DNA from: Blasia pusilla
Lineage: Eukaryota > Marchantiophyta > Marchantiopsida > Blasiales
Direction: 5' to 3'
Length of the DNA stretch: 64,000 nt
Assembly (NCBI GenBank): GCA_050084515.1
Contig: CM114274.1
Span: forward strand, 2,604,001-2,668,000
Positions 11,761 to 25,000 of the stretch are shown here, piece after piece; positions within the stretch are counted from its first letter, which is position 1, and every line of letters starts with the position of its first letter. Under the pieces are notes generated by a model, which saw only the letters and a program-made list of their open reading frames with translations, did not search any database and was not told the DNA's origin. The position numbers were made by a program, and so were the translations under genes.

Positions 11761-14700
11761 CTCAGGAAGAACTAATCATGTTGAATACAAAATCTTTTTC
11801 TTCTATTAGTAGAGGATGAAATCAATAAGACACTCTCAAATAATAATACAGATTATTCTTCCATCCTTCTCAAAGGAGGGCCATCTTGGAGAGGGGTGGG
11901 GAGAAAATAATTGTCAACGCGGGGGAGAACTATATTATTATTGGAGAGTGTGTTATTGATTTACAAATCGACCACTAATAAAACTCGCTGAAAATGGAAA
12001 TAGTGTGGGAAGTAAAGTAAGGTGAAAGTAAAAAATGTATAAGGTACTGTCGGAAATGCAAGAAAAAAAGAAAATCTTTTAATAAGTGAGTAGGTGTTGC
12101 GGTGCATGAAAGAAACTTTTAGAGAGGTTATTCGTAAAAAATGGATGAATGAAATAAGACATAGTTTTTGAAGTACTATGTTATAATTCGGTGAGTTGTA
12201 AGGTAAAAGTTGAAGATAAGATGTGGGATTCTCCATTACACTAGCATAATGTCCGTGCTATGCGTAGGTGAAAATTATAGTGAGAAAAGACATCGATTAA
12301 GTTACTTGTTAAAATACGTGTTAATTTAGTTCGTATGCTAAATAATACACATGCTAGCACCGGGGGAGAGCATAAAGTACACATGTCAATACGGGAGGAG
12401 GGTTTCTTCAAACCCCATCCTCTTTTAATTGTATAGATGTATATTAAAAAATTGGGAAGTGACGAGGTCGATATTGTTTTTATGTGGGTTTGAAGAGATA
12501 ATGGATGGAAAATTTCACAGATAATTCTACTTGCAAACATGTGGGTTTCAAATACTGAAAGTTTGTACCATATAGAGATTTGGTGTGAGAGATGCATATG
12601 CAGAAGAGCTAAAGCATGATAGAACTTATAATCAGAGCATACCATGAAGCATTTGCATTGGTTGATAGGCTTTCATAAGACTTAGGAGAAATGTCATCCA
12701 TCCATGGAAGTATATGTATGGATGGCACAATTTGATACATCTGTTCAATTTATCATACAAGTCTATCACCCTGGAAGTATATATATGGTTTGCACATTTT
12801 GACGCATCTGTAAAATTCATCAAAGAGATGAATGACAAGGGACAATAATAATGGAGATTTATAACATTCATTAAAAGTGAAGAAATAAATAGATTGGATG
12901 CTGAGGATTATATGTAGTGTAATGAATGAAAGTGGGAAAATTATAGAGCAAATAGAACATGTTAAAGTATTTAAAATAGTTGTAAGGTAGCATAATGTTT
13001 ATACAATTAATAGAATGGATATCAATTTAGTAAAATGAAATGTACATTTAGAGTTACTGAATTCTGTGTAAGATGAATATTGATAAATCAGAGAGAAACA
13101 ATGAGAAATGAAAGAGTAACATTAAGAAAGAGAAAATGTATAGTGAGATCGGATACAAAAGCGCCCATAGAGAATATGAAATTTGGATTGAAGTCATGAC
13201 AATAAGAAGAAGAAAATAATAGTTCCGAATGAAAAAAATTGATAGAGTGATAATCTGGTTCTATCAATGATAGTATAGTAGTATATAACATGGTATAACA
13301 GAAATTGAGGCACTACACTATAATAGTAAATGTCTTTCAACGGCAGAGGAGCAACTCAATAATGTTGGCCTGCAATTGAAGTTTTGGTTTTCTAGCAATC
13401 ATAGGTTCTACATCCTTCAAGAAGTCCTTGAAATAGGCACTTCCATCATTTAACTATTATGAGTAGTGTTGAATCTGCTCCTTCTGTTGGTCAATCTCTT
13501 CATACAAAGATGCAGCAAGGTCTTCCTATAGTCCTAACTGTATCTCCAATTTTCCATCTTGAGACTTATCTTCATAAAGCTTTACTATGGCTCCTTCATG
13601 GACATGCATTAGAACATAGTGTGTATAGTGTGTAGTAGGATGATTATTGGGAGCAAATTCATGCCAGATTATGTGAGGATTCCGTACAAGTTTAAATTTT
13701 AGAGCATACTTCAGTAAGTAAAAAGATGAGTGAGTTTTAATGAGTCATTGGATATTCATGTGTGCACCCCAAAGAAGTAAAACCATGTGATATAATGGAA
13801 TAACATTCCTATGTTCACTAGTTGCCATGTAGTAAGGCCAACACATAGTTTAAAGGTCAATGAAAGGAGTTGGTGAAGTATTATTATCAGCATGAAATCG
13901 CATTCAACAAAAAGGACGTTGGTTCTTTTTATGTACTATACATACACCATCCTTACATTTGTGTAGTTGCTTATGTATAACATAGATGTCTAAAAGAGAA
14001 TTTCAAGTATGAGTAGTTGAAGGAAAAGGATGGAAGGTAAGTGGACATGGGCATGCTAGAATATATGCACATATTTATAAGGTAACCCGTTCAACATCAA
14101 TTTTCTCACCCCAAGATATTATGTGACAATGTAGGCTATCCCTGCCTTGTAATTCGTAACCAATGATGTATTCGAATACTTTGCCAAGGACATTTGAAAA
14201 AAAAAGGATTGGGCTAGAAATGTGTGAAGGCGTATGTGAAAAAGCTGGGCACACTCAAGTGGTGCATCCCTCCACGAAAATGTAGGATTAAATTTAATTG
14301 TTAAAATTCTTAATATCAAAGATTTTAGTCCACCTCGTATCGTATCCTTCATCAAATTTAAGGGTTAGAAAAAATGAGGCATGCTTAGCTTATGTACAAT
14401 GGCTTTTAAATCACGGAGCTGACATCTTTGGATAGTTGGTAGTAGAGATCCTCTTCATCAAGACCTAGGCGATCGTTTCGTAATTTATCCAAATCTCTGT
14501 TTAAGATAAAGGTATAGTATGAAAGGTGGAACAAAGTGAAATAGACTAACGGAGTTGGTGCATAATTAGAGACTAAAGTTTGTACAATGAAAACGGACTG
14601 AATAATTTCTTAGCTCTTGATTTCATATAATCAACAAAAGATTGCATACCAGTATAGTATCCGCACAAATAAGGAAATAGGAAAGGAAAAATTGTAGTTA

Positions 14701-16430
14701 CTATAGTAAAACATTTATCTGTAGAATTGCCTGAGGAATCAATAAAGATCATATGATTCGCACCAGTGCGAATAGAAATAAAACCATTATTGAATATATC
14801 TAAAGATTTGGCTCTATGTGTAGGTAATGCATAAGAAACATCTTGAAGTATGTTTACTTCTACTTGGTAAGGATTGTATGACATGTTGCGAGGAAGTTGG
14901 CCTTTTTGCTGAGAAGATTGAAGTATAGTGTGTATAATTGTACTAGGTAATATTACTAATCCAAAGGATAGATTAGGAAGTTCAAGTAGGGTTTTGTAGT
15001 CTTTGAAGCATACATTAATCCTGAATTTACAAGCATGATCTGTTTGAGGTTACTAGTATTCTTTTGAGTTTCTTGGCTACTTCGACAATTATGATTCCAC
15101 CCAATGAGAGGGGAATCTATAAGGGATGTAGCATGAGAAAACCCCTTGTGGAATCTGTTAAATTTCCTTTGTATTCCCATTCTTTAATCAACAATAGAAA
15201 ATTGATGTAAGTAGAATGGATTAGCAATCAATATCTGCCTAATGTAAACTTGTGTCATGTAAACGTTTAAGCTTAGACGTGGTTGTGTTGTTGATGACAA
15301 ATCACATACGAAAAATTCACACGTCTTGGTATAATATAAGGGAGAAGAAAACCATTGCATAAAGCATATAGTGGATATTGGTAAGAATTGACAATACATA
15401 TTTTGGCACAGGAGTTGCAATAGACGACACACCCACAATAATCGCAATATTGCATATTTGATCCAAATTCACGCATTGAATCTCCTACCTTTACATCATT
15501 TGCTCAATAAGTGGCCGATGATCGAGGTCGAATATTTTATCCACGTCAATGCCATTTAGTGGTGTAGAAGAGTCAAGTAATAGTAAGATTAATATTTGAG
15601 AAGGTCTTGGAATCTACAACGGAAAACTATTGTAATCTTGAATTTGAATTGCATAACATAATAAGTTATGGTAAGCTAATACAGCAGGGAAATACTAGAA
15701 TTATATCAAAAGACATACATAATTGGGATGAGGAATCATGAGGTAAATATTATGACTCAAGAACATTAACAGATTAACACCATGCTATACATTTACATCA
15801 ATTGTAAAGAAGTTGATGAAGGATGATCTAAGATGTGCCCGAAAGAATGGCAGGTGAGAAAATTAGTATTAATAAGCTACTGCAATATTGGAAAGTATAA
15901 GTACCAATGGAAGGGGACAGATAAAGTAAGAGAGTGTGTCTATAGAGCGAATTGCAAGAAAGACAAGTATTGGCGAATTCAAACCTGAATTGGAGGTGGA
16001 GAAGGAACAAAACCATGAAATCCTTAGGAAATCCAAAGTGAGGTACTCAAAAACCTCTCCGGCAGTAATAACATAGGCACTAGTATTGACGGACATAAGG
16101 TAGCTTCAAAAATCTCATACGCATCTAGGGCTAATTCAAAAGTTCACAACGTCGAGGCAAGATTGCAATAAGATTGCAATAAGCGGAGTGAAACTCATGC
16201 GTGCCAAACCATTACAAAAACTCAATAGAGAAGTCTCACACAAAATGGAGAAGTCTCACATGAAACGATGTTGAAGACATGTGTGCTAAACCTTTGTGAT
16301 GGGTAAACTGTGGATACCTAAATTTGAGGTGCACTTACTAAAGGGCTTCTCACCCGCAAATTCTTGTCCACTAGAAGCAATGCGATTGTTAACGTTGTAG
16401 CATAATGATGTAAACATTTTAGACACGTGG
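11761..16430. other. AT-rich intergenic island with decayed minus-strand ORFs
   Basis: This stretch is markedly more AT-rich than the flanking gene regions. It carries a run of minus-strand open frames, including 15476-15273 (cysteine-rich, CDYCGCVVYCNSCAKIC), 15180-14956, 14884-14573 (103 codons, starting MSYNPYQVEVNILQDV) and 14355-14119. They are separated by stops but lie in a consistent order. They could be one decayed transposon-type coding region of about 1.4 kb. I do not recognise the family. No terminal repeats or target duplication were found. Confidence 0.35.
12706..12839. repeat. Imperfect tandem duplication, about 67 bp x 2
   Basis: Two copies begin with GGAAGTATAT at 12706 and 12773. 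Both run through GCACA-TTTGA-CATCTG blocks into a TTCATC/TTTATC segment. The offset is 67 bases, with roughly a quarter of positions changed. Confidence 0.6.
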
Positions 16431-18241
16431 TGTCACAATCCTCATAACCAAACGAACACCAAATAGATGCCAAGCGGAACATCAAAACTCTAGTGGACTC
16501 AAGCTACGATGATCGTGCCTTGGAGAGGCTTTTCCAAAGGTCTCTTGGAAAAGTCCAAGAGATGAAACGCGGAATGGAGTTGTGCGTTTCATGCATTTAT
16601 GGTCACGACCAGTAGACCATGACCAAATGCAAACCAAGACTTGAGATGATTTGAGTCTTGGAAGGTTGGTTGCCAAAGATCTAAAGGTAAGAAGAGGTGA
16701 GAACCAGTTTTGGAAAGCGACTAACGCTTGGGGATTTTGATTATGTTTTGGACCATAACGTTTTTCCCCAAGATGAGTTTGGAACAAGTAAGAGCACATT
16801 AGAAATCTTATCTTGAGACTCTTCCAATGCATCAAAGATCTTAGGAAACTCATGAGAACATGCTAAGATATTGGCAAAAATCAACTGTGAGAGCAATCAT
16901 ATTGAGGGCCTATCTGAGGGGCCCGATTGTCTTTCCCTAAAGTTAGGGGGAGGGTGGGGATCTCCATAAATACTAGTGAGGGGGAGTCTCTCCAAGGAGT
17001 CTTGGAACATGAACCCCATTTTGAGCACCAAACGGCATCTCAAGGGCATGGGATGGAACGGAAGTTTGGCGTTGGAATTTGAAACCCAAACCTGATCCAA
17101 GGGAGTGGATTTCGTAAGCCACACTTGGATTCCAACCTGCAATTCCTTTTGTGTGAGTCAAGGTTAGGGAATCATTGGATGTCCATTGGATAGTTGGAAT
17201 CGCTAGGCATAAAATGTCATTTGAGGTTCCTGAACCGACTAGAAAGTTTGTCCAAAGTCTTTCGAGACTTGCCCATGCTGTAATCCGAAAAACTAGGAAG
17301 GTTGAGCTTGATGAGAGGCCGAGTCGAGAACTCGGCAAGTTAGACCCACTGATTGATCCAGACCCAACTAACATGAGTAAGTGAGTGTTTGGATGCAGAT
17401 CAGCGTTGAGAGTGTGTCCTAGAGAACGCACGCTTTCGCAACAACCAAGATTAACGTTCAAGGAGAGTAGTATCAGAGCTTATCCTTGTTGAGCGTGAAC
17501 TTGGGGTCGTGGAAGATCTAGATGTTTGAGAAGAACTCAAGATAGCAGGAAGTCCGTGACACTTGAGGAGGAACGCAAGAGACGAGGAGGATATCTGAGA
17601 AAACGAGGACTCTCAAATGACAACCAAGGGCGAAGAACCAAGGAAGTCGCGAGTCAAACTAATAAAGTCGAGAGACTAATCAATGATAGACCGCCAGCCA
17701 GAGGAGGAGATAGCGACTCCTAAAGTGCCGAGTCCCAGATATTAGGATGTCCCAAACGCGCATCTTTCCGCGAGGCCTTCGACTCCAAACTCAAATGACC
17801 CGGCCTTTTATGTCCAAATGATGGATTTGACGAAGGTGATGATTGACTAGATGGCCCAACACAACAAGTTGATCGTTGAACTCAAGTCAAATGGATCTTC
17901 TAGTTTCAGCAAGAAGCTTTGTTACACAAATTTTCCAATGCCATTCACAGGAATAGGGCGTTCTTGGAAAATGAGTGAGTTTCTAACGAAGCTCAAACTT
18001 TACTTCAAAGCACAAAGGGTAGAGGAGCGAGAGAAGATTACTATAGTTGTCACGTTCCTTAAGGATCACGCTCTCCATTGGTAGATGGCTCATTGCAAAG
18101 AATATCTAGGCCGTGGAATAACTTTGAGTTGGAAGAGTTCAAGATGTTGATTGGTGACCGATTCATTCCGGAATATCAGGAGTATCGGGATGGCATGGAG
18201 TTTGTGCGGTTGCGGCAAAGCGGGTTCCTTAGGGCTTATGG
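16431..18241 (+). mobile_element. Truncated Ty3/Gypsy chromovirus copy: 5' LTR plus part of gag
   Basis: The LTR runs from 16431 (TGTCACAATCCTCATAACC) to about 17470 and matches the chromovirus LTRs at 37-39 kb along its length. It is followed by a damaged primer-binding site (TATCAGAGC from 17471; the LTR end and the first PBS bases are deleted) and gag leader. A gag reading frame (17851-18084 and beyond) matches the 39.5-40.1 kb gag but has stops. Homology ends abruptly at about 18241, so most of gag, all of pol and the 3' LTR are absent. No target duplication could be identified. Confidence 0.85.
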
Positions 18242-19449
18242 CGGTGACACCGACTAGTCGCGCATTTGCCCCCTTCTTCATCAGTCCTGGTGCACTTCCT
18301 CTTGTTGGAAACTTGATTAGTTCGCGGTCGTATTGGGGGTAGGCTCTCAAGGACACTATTGACATGAGCGCGCAGGCTGCGGTTGTTTGCTACGGGCGAG
18401 CGATCCGTGTGCATGCACGTCAATCTTTCGCCCATGCTACTACTGTTCATTGGAGAGATTGTGTAGGAGGAAGTCAAGGATCCTCCCGAGAAAACTGCCA
18501 CTCCTGCGAGTTTGTGACTCGTCGTGTCTCTCTCTCCCTCACCATCTGTCGCACGCATTTATGTGCCTCGCGAAAGAGAAGGGAAATGTCTCACGAGATC
18601 GTGAGTCGAGATGAGATTTTCGTATGCAAGCAACAATGTCCCCTCCACTTCTCATTTTAGGTGAGCGGGTTATTTCCTAGTTCATCCCTGAAGGGAACAG
18701 TATCTGTAGAGAGTTCAGAGCTAATTTTCTAAATGTAGTCCCGTAGCTATGGAGTGTTGATTGATTCAGATTGGAGCTTATGGACGCAGAACGAGACGCG
18801 GTGTGAATCCGAGTGCGCAACTCTCAGTCAGGTGCTCGTGATTATGTTGCGAATGAACCCGATCGAGAACCCTAAACTGCAACACCGCCCGATGTCCCAA
18901 CGAAATGCGCTGCATCTTCTGCAGATGTAGCTATGGTTTTCGTTCTACCAACGATAGAAGAAGCGACCCATCGCCTCGTCGCCTCTTCTCTTCCAAGGAG
19001 ATGGTTTTCTTTGACGTTTGCATGTGCTCATAAACTCCCGCACAGACTCAGTGCTCGACCCACCACAGATAAGAAACAGATAGCAGGTATGAGCGAAGCT
19101 GACAAAAAACGTGGGATCGATGGATATGTGTGCAAGTTTGGGACACAGGGACTGCCGACATGTTTGAAAGGGGTCTGGAGGAACTGATATACAAAATAAA
19201 CTTCCTTTCTCACTCATGGGCAGGGGAATTCAGATGATTATCCGTTCGCCGTCATCTTTTTTCTTTCAAAAGTATTACTACTGTAATTGCATCTCTGACT
19301 TTGTATTCTCTTATCGCCATCCGCACCGAGAAATGCTACGGGTAGACCATTTCATGATACGACAAGGGTACCTAAATTTATGAGGAGACGTAATTATATA
19401 TCAGTGGTGCTCTGTATGGTACAGCTCTGGAATCTTTTGTCGTCTGTCT
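18242..19449. other. No recognisable gene; intergenic
   Basis: Plus-strand frames of up to 98 codons (18364-18660, 18933-19187) show no family motif and no homologous exon structure. The stretch separates the truncated Gypsy copy from the 3' end of the deacetylase gene. Confidence 0.5.
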
Positions 19450-22019
19450 TCAAGGCCGTGCGAGGTGAAGCTCTGAGAGGGTGACGATTTCATAGCCTCT
19501 CCTTCTCATCTCTGGCAGCAAAATGCTCAAGACCTGGCAACCAACCACATCGAGAAGACGTGGTGTCTTCAGAATAAGACATCACAGACTGACCGTAAAA
19601 TCAGAACTTCCCTAGTATTCCTGCCACTGACTGCTCCTCCGCGTTAACATGGAATACAAACTCTTCGTTCCATTGTCCCTGGATCGACCTCCAAGACTCA
19701 AAATGGCTTCTCCTTAGATTCCAACTCGCTTTTCATCCAAAGCGAAAGTAGTAGGGAGGTTCTGACAAAGAAGACGAACCTCGACAGTCTGGTCTTTCTG
19801 AGGTTTGCGATCATGCAGGACAAGAACAGCTCCGGGATGCATCTGCGATTGGTGACGAAGACAATGGGCATGAGCGTCTACTGGCCCTAGACTTCCGATT
19901 TCTTTGTGTGACACAGCTCACTGCTCGTGATGCAAAGTGGACACTGCCAGGCGATCAAGCATTTCTTAGCAACAACAACAATAGTCGTGAAGATTGCAGA
20001 ACATGTAAAACAATTTTCACAGGGACCGGCGAATGTCTTACCCGCCACAATAGATACTTCGCAATAGTCTTCCCTTGAGTTGTAAATAAAGTGTCAAATG
20101 GGAACAGAGAACCAAGAGCTACCCTATATCCTTGTGCCTTGGCGATCGCCAGCATCCAACTCGTGTAGAAACCATGGCCCTGCATTTTGCAAGAGCGTAC
20201 AATTAAGGGCACAGATCAGCCTTTCTTCTAAGTAGTCCACCCAATCTGTAAACAACCTGAGAACCACTTAAGCATATGATCGGCCATAGTCATCAATCTG
20301 AGAGATGTACACCTCAATACTGTGTGCAAACCCTGGCACGGATTGAACTATTCCAAGGACGTAAAAGTGTTTTGGATAATGGACAAGGTGGGAATTGGAT
20401 GCGTGTCCTGTCAAATTGTTCATGATACGAAGGACTACCTCACATATGACAGCCACAATGCACGAGACCTGTGCTTACTGTACACTGAGAGCAATTTCAC
20501 AGTGGCCCAGAGTTGGGCTGATACATACCGGCCGGAACCATTTGATTGGTCTTCCTGTGACATCACTAGTGAAGAACTTTTGGATCCGAAGGTCAACCTC
20601 GAGTAATTGCTCCCGAAATTCGTCCTGCAAAGAACAGGTGATGTTTTCAAATAGGAAACCCCACCCTCACATCATCGATTCGAGGCCTATAATTGAACAG
20701 ACGCAACCAACCAAAGACTCTGGAAGGTTTGCAGAATACAGGAGACAGGCGCCAGCTTGCAACATCCTGCATTGTATGATTTGCCACCTCGTGCCCTGCC
20801 ACAGAGGAAATAGCAGAATCAAACCAACCCATGTGCAACGACGACATTATCCCAGAAAGTTGTTTCAATTGAAGATTACCCGAGCCAGAATCTGGGCTGT
20901 GCCTCCACATTTGCATCGACAGACGAGATTACAGAGCATTCTCTCTGGTTTGTTGCCTCGGTGAATGATACAGTGTGGGCCTTTCAGTTTCACAGGCAAG
21001 TACAGGATGACAGGATCTTACGAGGAAATGGACAGCAATCGCAAACCAAAGTACAATCAAACTATTTTCCGATCTAGACTTCCCCTGACCACTTCAGAGT
21101 TGTCGGACAGTGGATACCTTCCGCATGCATGCGTTCAACCAAGCCATTCCACTTATCCATGTTCTCTCCAATCACAAAGAAAGTGGCCTTACAGTTGTTC
21201 TCTCGCAACACATCCAAGATCTGTTCCCAAACCACAAGAACATGTCAAACAGCGAGCAGAAATGTAGCGAAAGGCGGACATGGCCCTCTGTCCGCTGTTT
21301 CAATTAAACCAACAACGTTATAAGCAGAAAATCTCCCTCAACGTCTGTGCTCATCTAGGAGCCTCAGCTTCCTCAAAAACTGCAAGCTCCATCCCTTACG
21401 ACTAACATATGCGAAGTAACTGTAAGGGATAAAAGAGTCGTTAAGAAAGAGATTGGATCACCTTTGGAGTTATATCTGGATGAGGTCCATCATCGATAGT
21501 CAGAGCCACCACTGCTTCTGTTAACCAATCTGCAGCCGTGTTAGAATACAGACTAATTGGATGCATAACTTCCCTCCTAGTACTTTGTTTCACTAGCGAT
21601 GAAATGCCGATTGAACAAAGTCAGAGCTCTTCCTTTAGTAAGAGACACACTTCATCAGGTCTCTCACTAACTCGTTGCACTCATCAAATCACGCATGGTA
21701 AGCGAAAGATTGTCTGCATAAGAGATTGCTCGGAAGAGAAGAAAATCCAGACAACAATCCAGAAAAAGGACAGTTTTCAGATTCTGTGATTCTGTCACTT
21801 GAGCTTTCTTCAAAGGATAAGGCACTCAAACAGTAGAATGACTATGATTTAGTTGTAAATTCCTAGAGCTACTCGTCACCGAACAATCAGTCCACTGAAC
21901 TTCAGAATTTTGCTGTCGTTGAAGACGCGCACTAGGAAAACTCGTCACTTGCCTTTAGTACGCTTGATGAAGTACACATCAGGATGTAGCTTCTGCACCC
22001 ATCTCGTTATCCACGTCGT
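19450..22019 (-). CDS. NodB-domain polysaccharide (chitin-type) deacetylase; N-terminal exon(s) not resolved
   Basis: Carbohydrate esterase 4 enzymes remove N- or O-acetyl groups from chitin-like or other glycans using a metal ion. Exons on the minus strand: 22019-21953, 21529-21462, 21220-21118, 20795-20740, 20624-20529, 20179-20042, 19842-19780, 19533-19450. All lengths and phases agree and give 224 residues plus stop. NodB motifs in order: TIDDGPHPD (motif 1), KATFFVIGENMD, GHEVANHTMQD (motif 2), KWFRPGHGFYT (motif 3), VALGSLFPFD (motif 4), GAVLVLHD (motif 5), then GYEIVTLSEL at the end. The first resolved exon begins TTWITRWVQKLHPDVYF, as in membrane-anchored relatives. An upstream exon with a signal anchor is expected; a frame near 22.83-22.92 kb (MSMTQLGVTSLSMAGGFFL) is a weak candidate. 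In motif 2 the second zinc His of the usual H-T-x-x-H is Asp. The first intron uses a GC donor. The substrate is unknown. Confidence 0.9.
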
Positions 22020-25000
22020 CTGAAATGCAATTCTGCCGGAAGACAATGTTGAAAAAGATAAGTGGACACAATCCATCCGAATTGAAGCATTACATGAGCA
22101 TCACAAGCAACAGGAACTTCACTAACACTCAGTGAAGAAAGATTTACGAAGAGGGTTTAAGATTCACGGTCGAATTCCTCCTTCTAAGCCTGTAAGCACA
22201 ACTTCGACCGTAACCACTGCTCCGCTCTTCGAAAACAATCAAGCACCAAAGAAAAGACGGACACAACCGCGACTGCAACTTCCATAAAACCCTTCAAAGC
22301 CCAATGTGCTACAACTTGGGGTACTCCTGCACGAGCGCGGCACACAATGGAGATGCACCATCATAAATAAGGCAATATTTGCAGAGAGAGCTTGACATTT
22401 GGTGTGCCCGTGCAGACTTATATCCAGAAACTTTACGCGCAGCTAATGCTCTCCTTGTCGAAAAAAGGTCCAGTACCGAAGTAGACACACACTCTCATAC
22501 AACCATAACTTCCATGAATCCCTCCAAAACTCGATTCGCTATAATTTTGGGAGCCCAGCACATCACGGAATGGCTCTTGATCACAATAGTACGGACATCT
22601 TTTAGACCTTCTTATTTACCTTCTTCCTAGTGGAATTGAGGACTGGCTTCAATTCAATTGAAGCATTTGTGGCTATCCTGGCTTTACTTTTTCCAAATTT
22701 CCAAAAATTCTCATGTCCTTGCAATTTCAAATTGCAAATCATAGTGCAAAGCTGCGGGTCATTTCTTGGACTAGAACTGATGTAAAGTAGCCTGCGCACA
22801 CTCAGCTTCCAGAAAGAAAGTGGAGGGGAATTACGAGAATCCAATCGCCACCGCACCAGACAGGAAAAATCCACCGGCCATCGACAGAGAAGTCACCCCG
22901 AGCTGTGTCATGCTCATCGCATCCAAAATCGGTAGCGCAGCTGTTGTCCTCAGTGTACTGGCTCTTTTCACCGGGGTCCGTCCAACGATTGTAGATACAG
23001 AGATGCATCTGGAAGCCCTGCCACTCTCATAACAATCAGGAAGTCGAGAAGAAGGTGAGTGGTAGCCACTACGCACTACAATCAACATGACCTTTGAGCC
23101 TAAATTCTGCCTCCGTTGTTCAAAAGTAGGAACTGGCAGAGTACTGCCACTACACGACCGTATAAGCGACATTGCCCTGCAACGCCAGGCAGAAGCATCT
23201 GTGTACAAGTGTTGCTTCCCGCATGAAGGCCCGTGGAACAGCGACCGCATTCCAACGGTTCACACAGATCATTATTGCAAGCAAGCTTTTGCACAGCGCG
23301 TGCAGAGGTTGCAATTGGTGCTCTTTATGGTCCAAAAGCCACCTGAGGAATAAAGACGCAGGATCCTGGCCCGTTATTTGGATGGCAGATGCTCGCACTC
23401 GCAGTAATAATAATTCCAGAGTTTCCATCTCTTCCGGGAATCAAGGCCGCCTCTCTTTACAGGTCAGCTGTGCAATGCTCTCGGGATCCACCACCGGTGG
23501 AAAATTTTTCCCTCGTTGCCCTCGGAAGAAAGCGGGTCTGTGGAAAGCGAGGGCAGTGCACGCGACCGCAGGACGGGTGTGCACATCCACACCACTTCTC
23601 CACGTGAATGCACATCGTAATTGCTGAACAAGGATCCAAGGAGTTGTGAAATTTCCTTCATCCAACACTTCTCAAACAAATTACCTCGGGTCGGGCGCTC
23701 GGATTCGAGTGAGCGATTGGGAAATATTGGTCGAGATGTCACCAACTCACCTAGACCGAATAGGTCTTTTGACACTCGACCCGAGTGTGTGTTCTCTTTA
23801 TCTTTGACCTCCTCCACGAGGCCACAACCACAAAACTATGTTCTCCTTCCTCGTAAGTCATGCAGTCTATGTTACCGTGAAGGTGGATTTGGAGTGAAAT
23901 GAAAGAAAAAAAGGTAGACTACATTGATTATTTAAGTCAAGAATTTTTTATATATGATTACGTGCATGTCTTATTTTCATGTGTGTGTGGTTTCAAACTC
24001 TATGACTTGCATGATTGAAGATAAGAATGTATTTTGTGTAAGGGTCTATAGGTATGTACATGGGGATAGGTATGGAGAATAGGAATAGCTAGAAAGAACA
24101 AGAAAAAAGGCACTTGGGGATTTATGCCACATACTTTAGATGTTGAGCTTATTTCAAGAACGAATATTGTAGAGCAAGAGTGTTTATTCATCATGTTCTA
24201 TCGATTTACTTTCTATTTGCATAGCTATCAAATTTCCTTCTCACTTACATTTGCGATGACTATTAATAAGAGCCAAGGTTAATTCCTCTAAAGGATTTAT
24301 GGTGTCATGAGGAAGAGGTGATCGAGGTTTAGTCCCTACAATAGAAACAAAATAGGCACACGTGCAATATCATACATATGGAAAATTTTGAGAAGATAAA
24401 ATTTTGAAGACACTACTACTTTTTGTTCCATGAAAGTAATTGTGTCTTGCTAATATCACTCTTTCTATTGGTTTTCTCAACAAATTCCTACTGGAAAACA
24501 TATTGAGAATTTGTTCGATGTGGTACTAACATTCACTAGTCTATAGAATAACAAGTCTTCTTAAAAGAGATTTTTTTTTCTAATCTTTTGGGTTGAAACC
24601 TTGCACAACTTTGTAGAAAGAGTGTTTTCCTGGTGGGTTGAAACCTACAATTGAATAGTCCCTAATGGATCGTGGGGTGCACATACAATTATTATTATTT
24701 TTTAATGAGAAAATTTTCTATTTTATTAAAATATTGAGTAATCATTATTTTTATTTTTAAAACATTTGTTTCATTTTGGCGCACGTGATATCCAACTGGA
24801 CCACCCAACACATTCCAAGGTCGTCCATTATTCCGAAAAAGCATTGTTTCCCATTTGGGGTGGACACGAAGTAGTATAAGTGGGCGGCGCATAATAAATT
24901 ACAATTGTAATGTACTCTCGAATTAATTGTCGCTAATTCTACACCTCCCATTTTGAGATTTCAGTCACTTCTTAATTTTAGTGTCACTCCCAACCTCACC

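Noticed and set aside
22602-22874. A minus-strand frame ending at a phase-0 donor, considered as the deacetylase first exon
   Set aside because: The phase fits, but the protein lacks a signal anchor and family similarity, so it was not added to the gene model.
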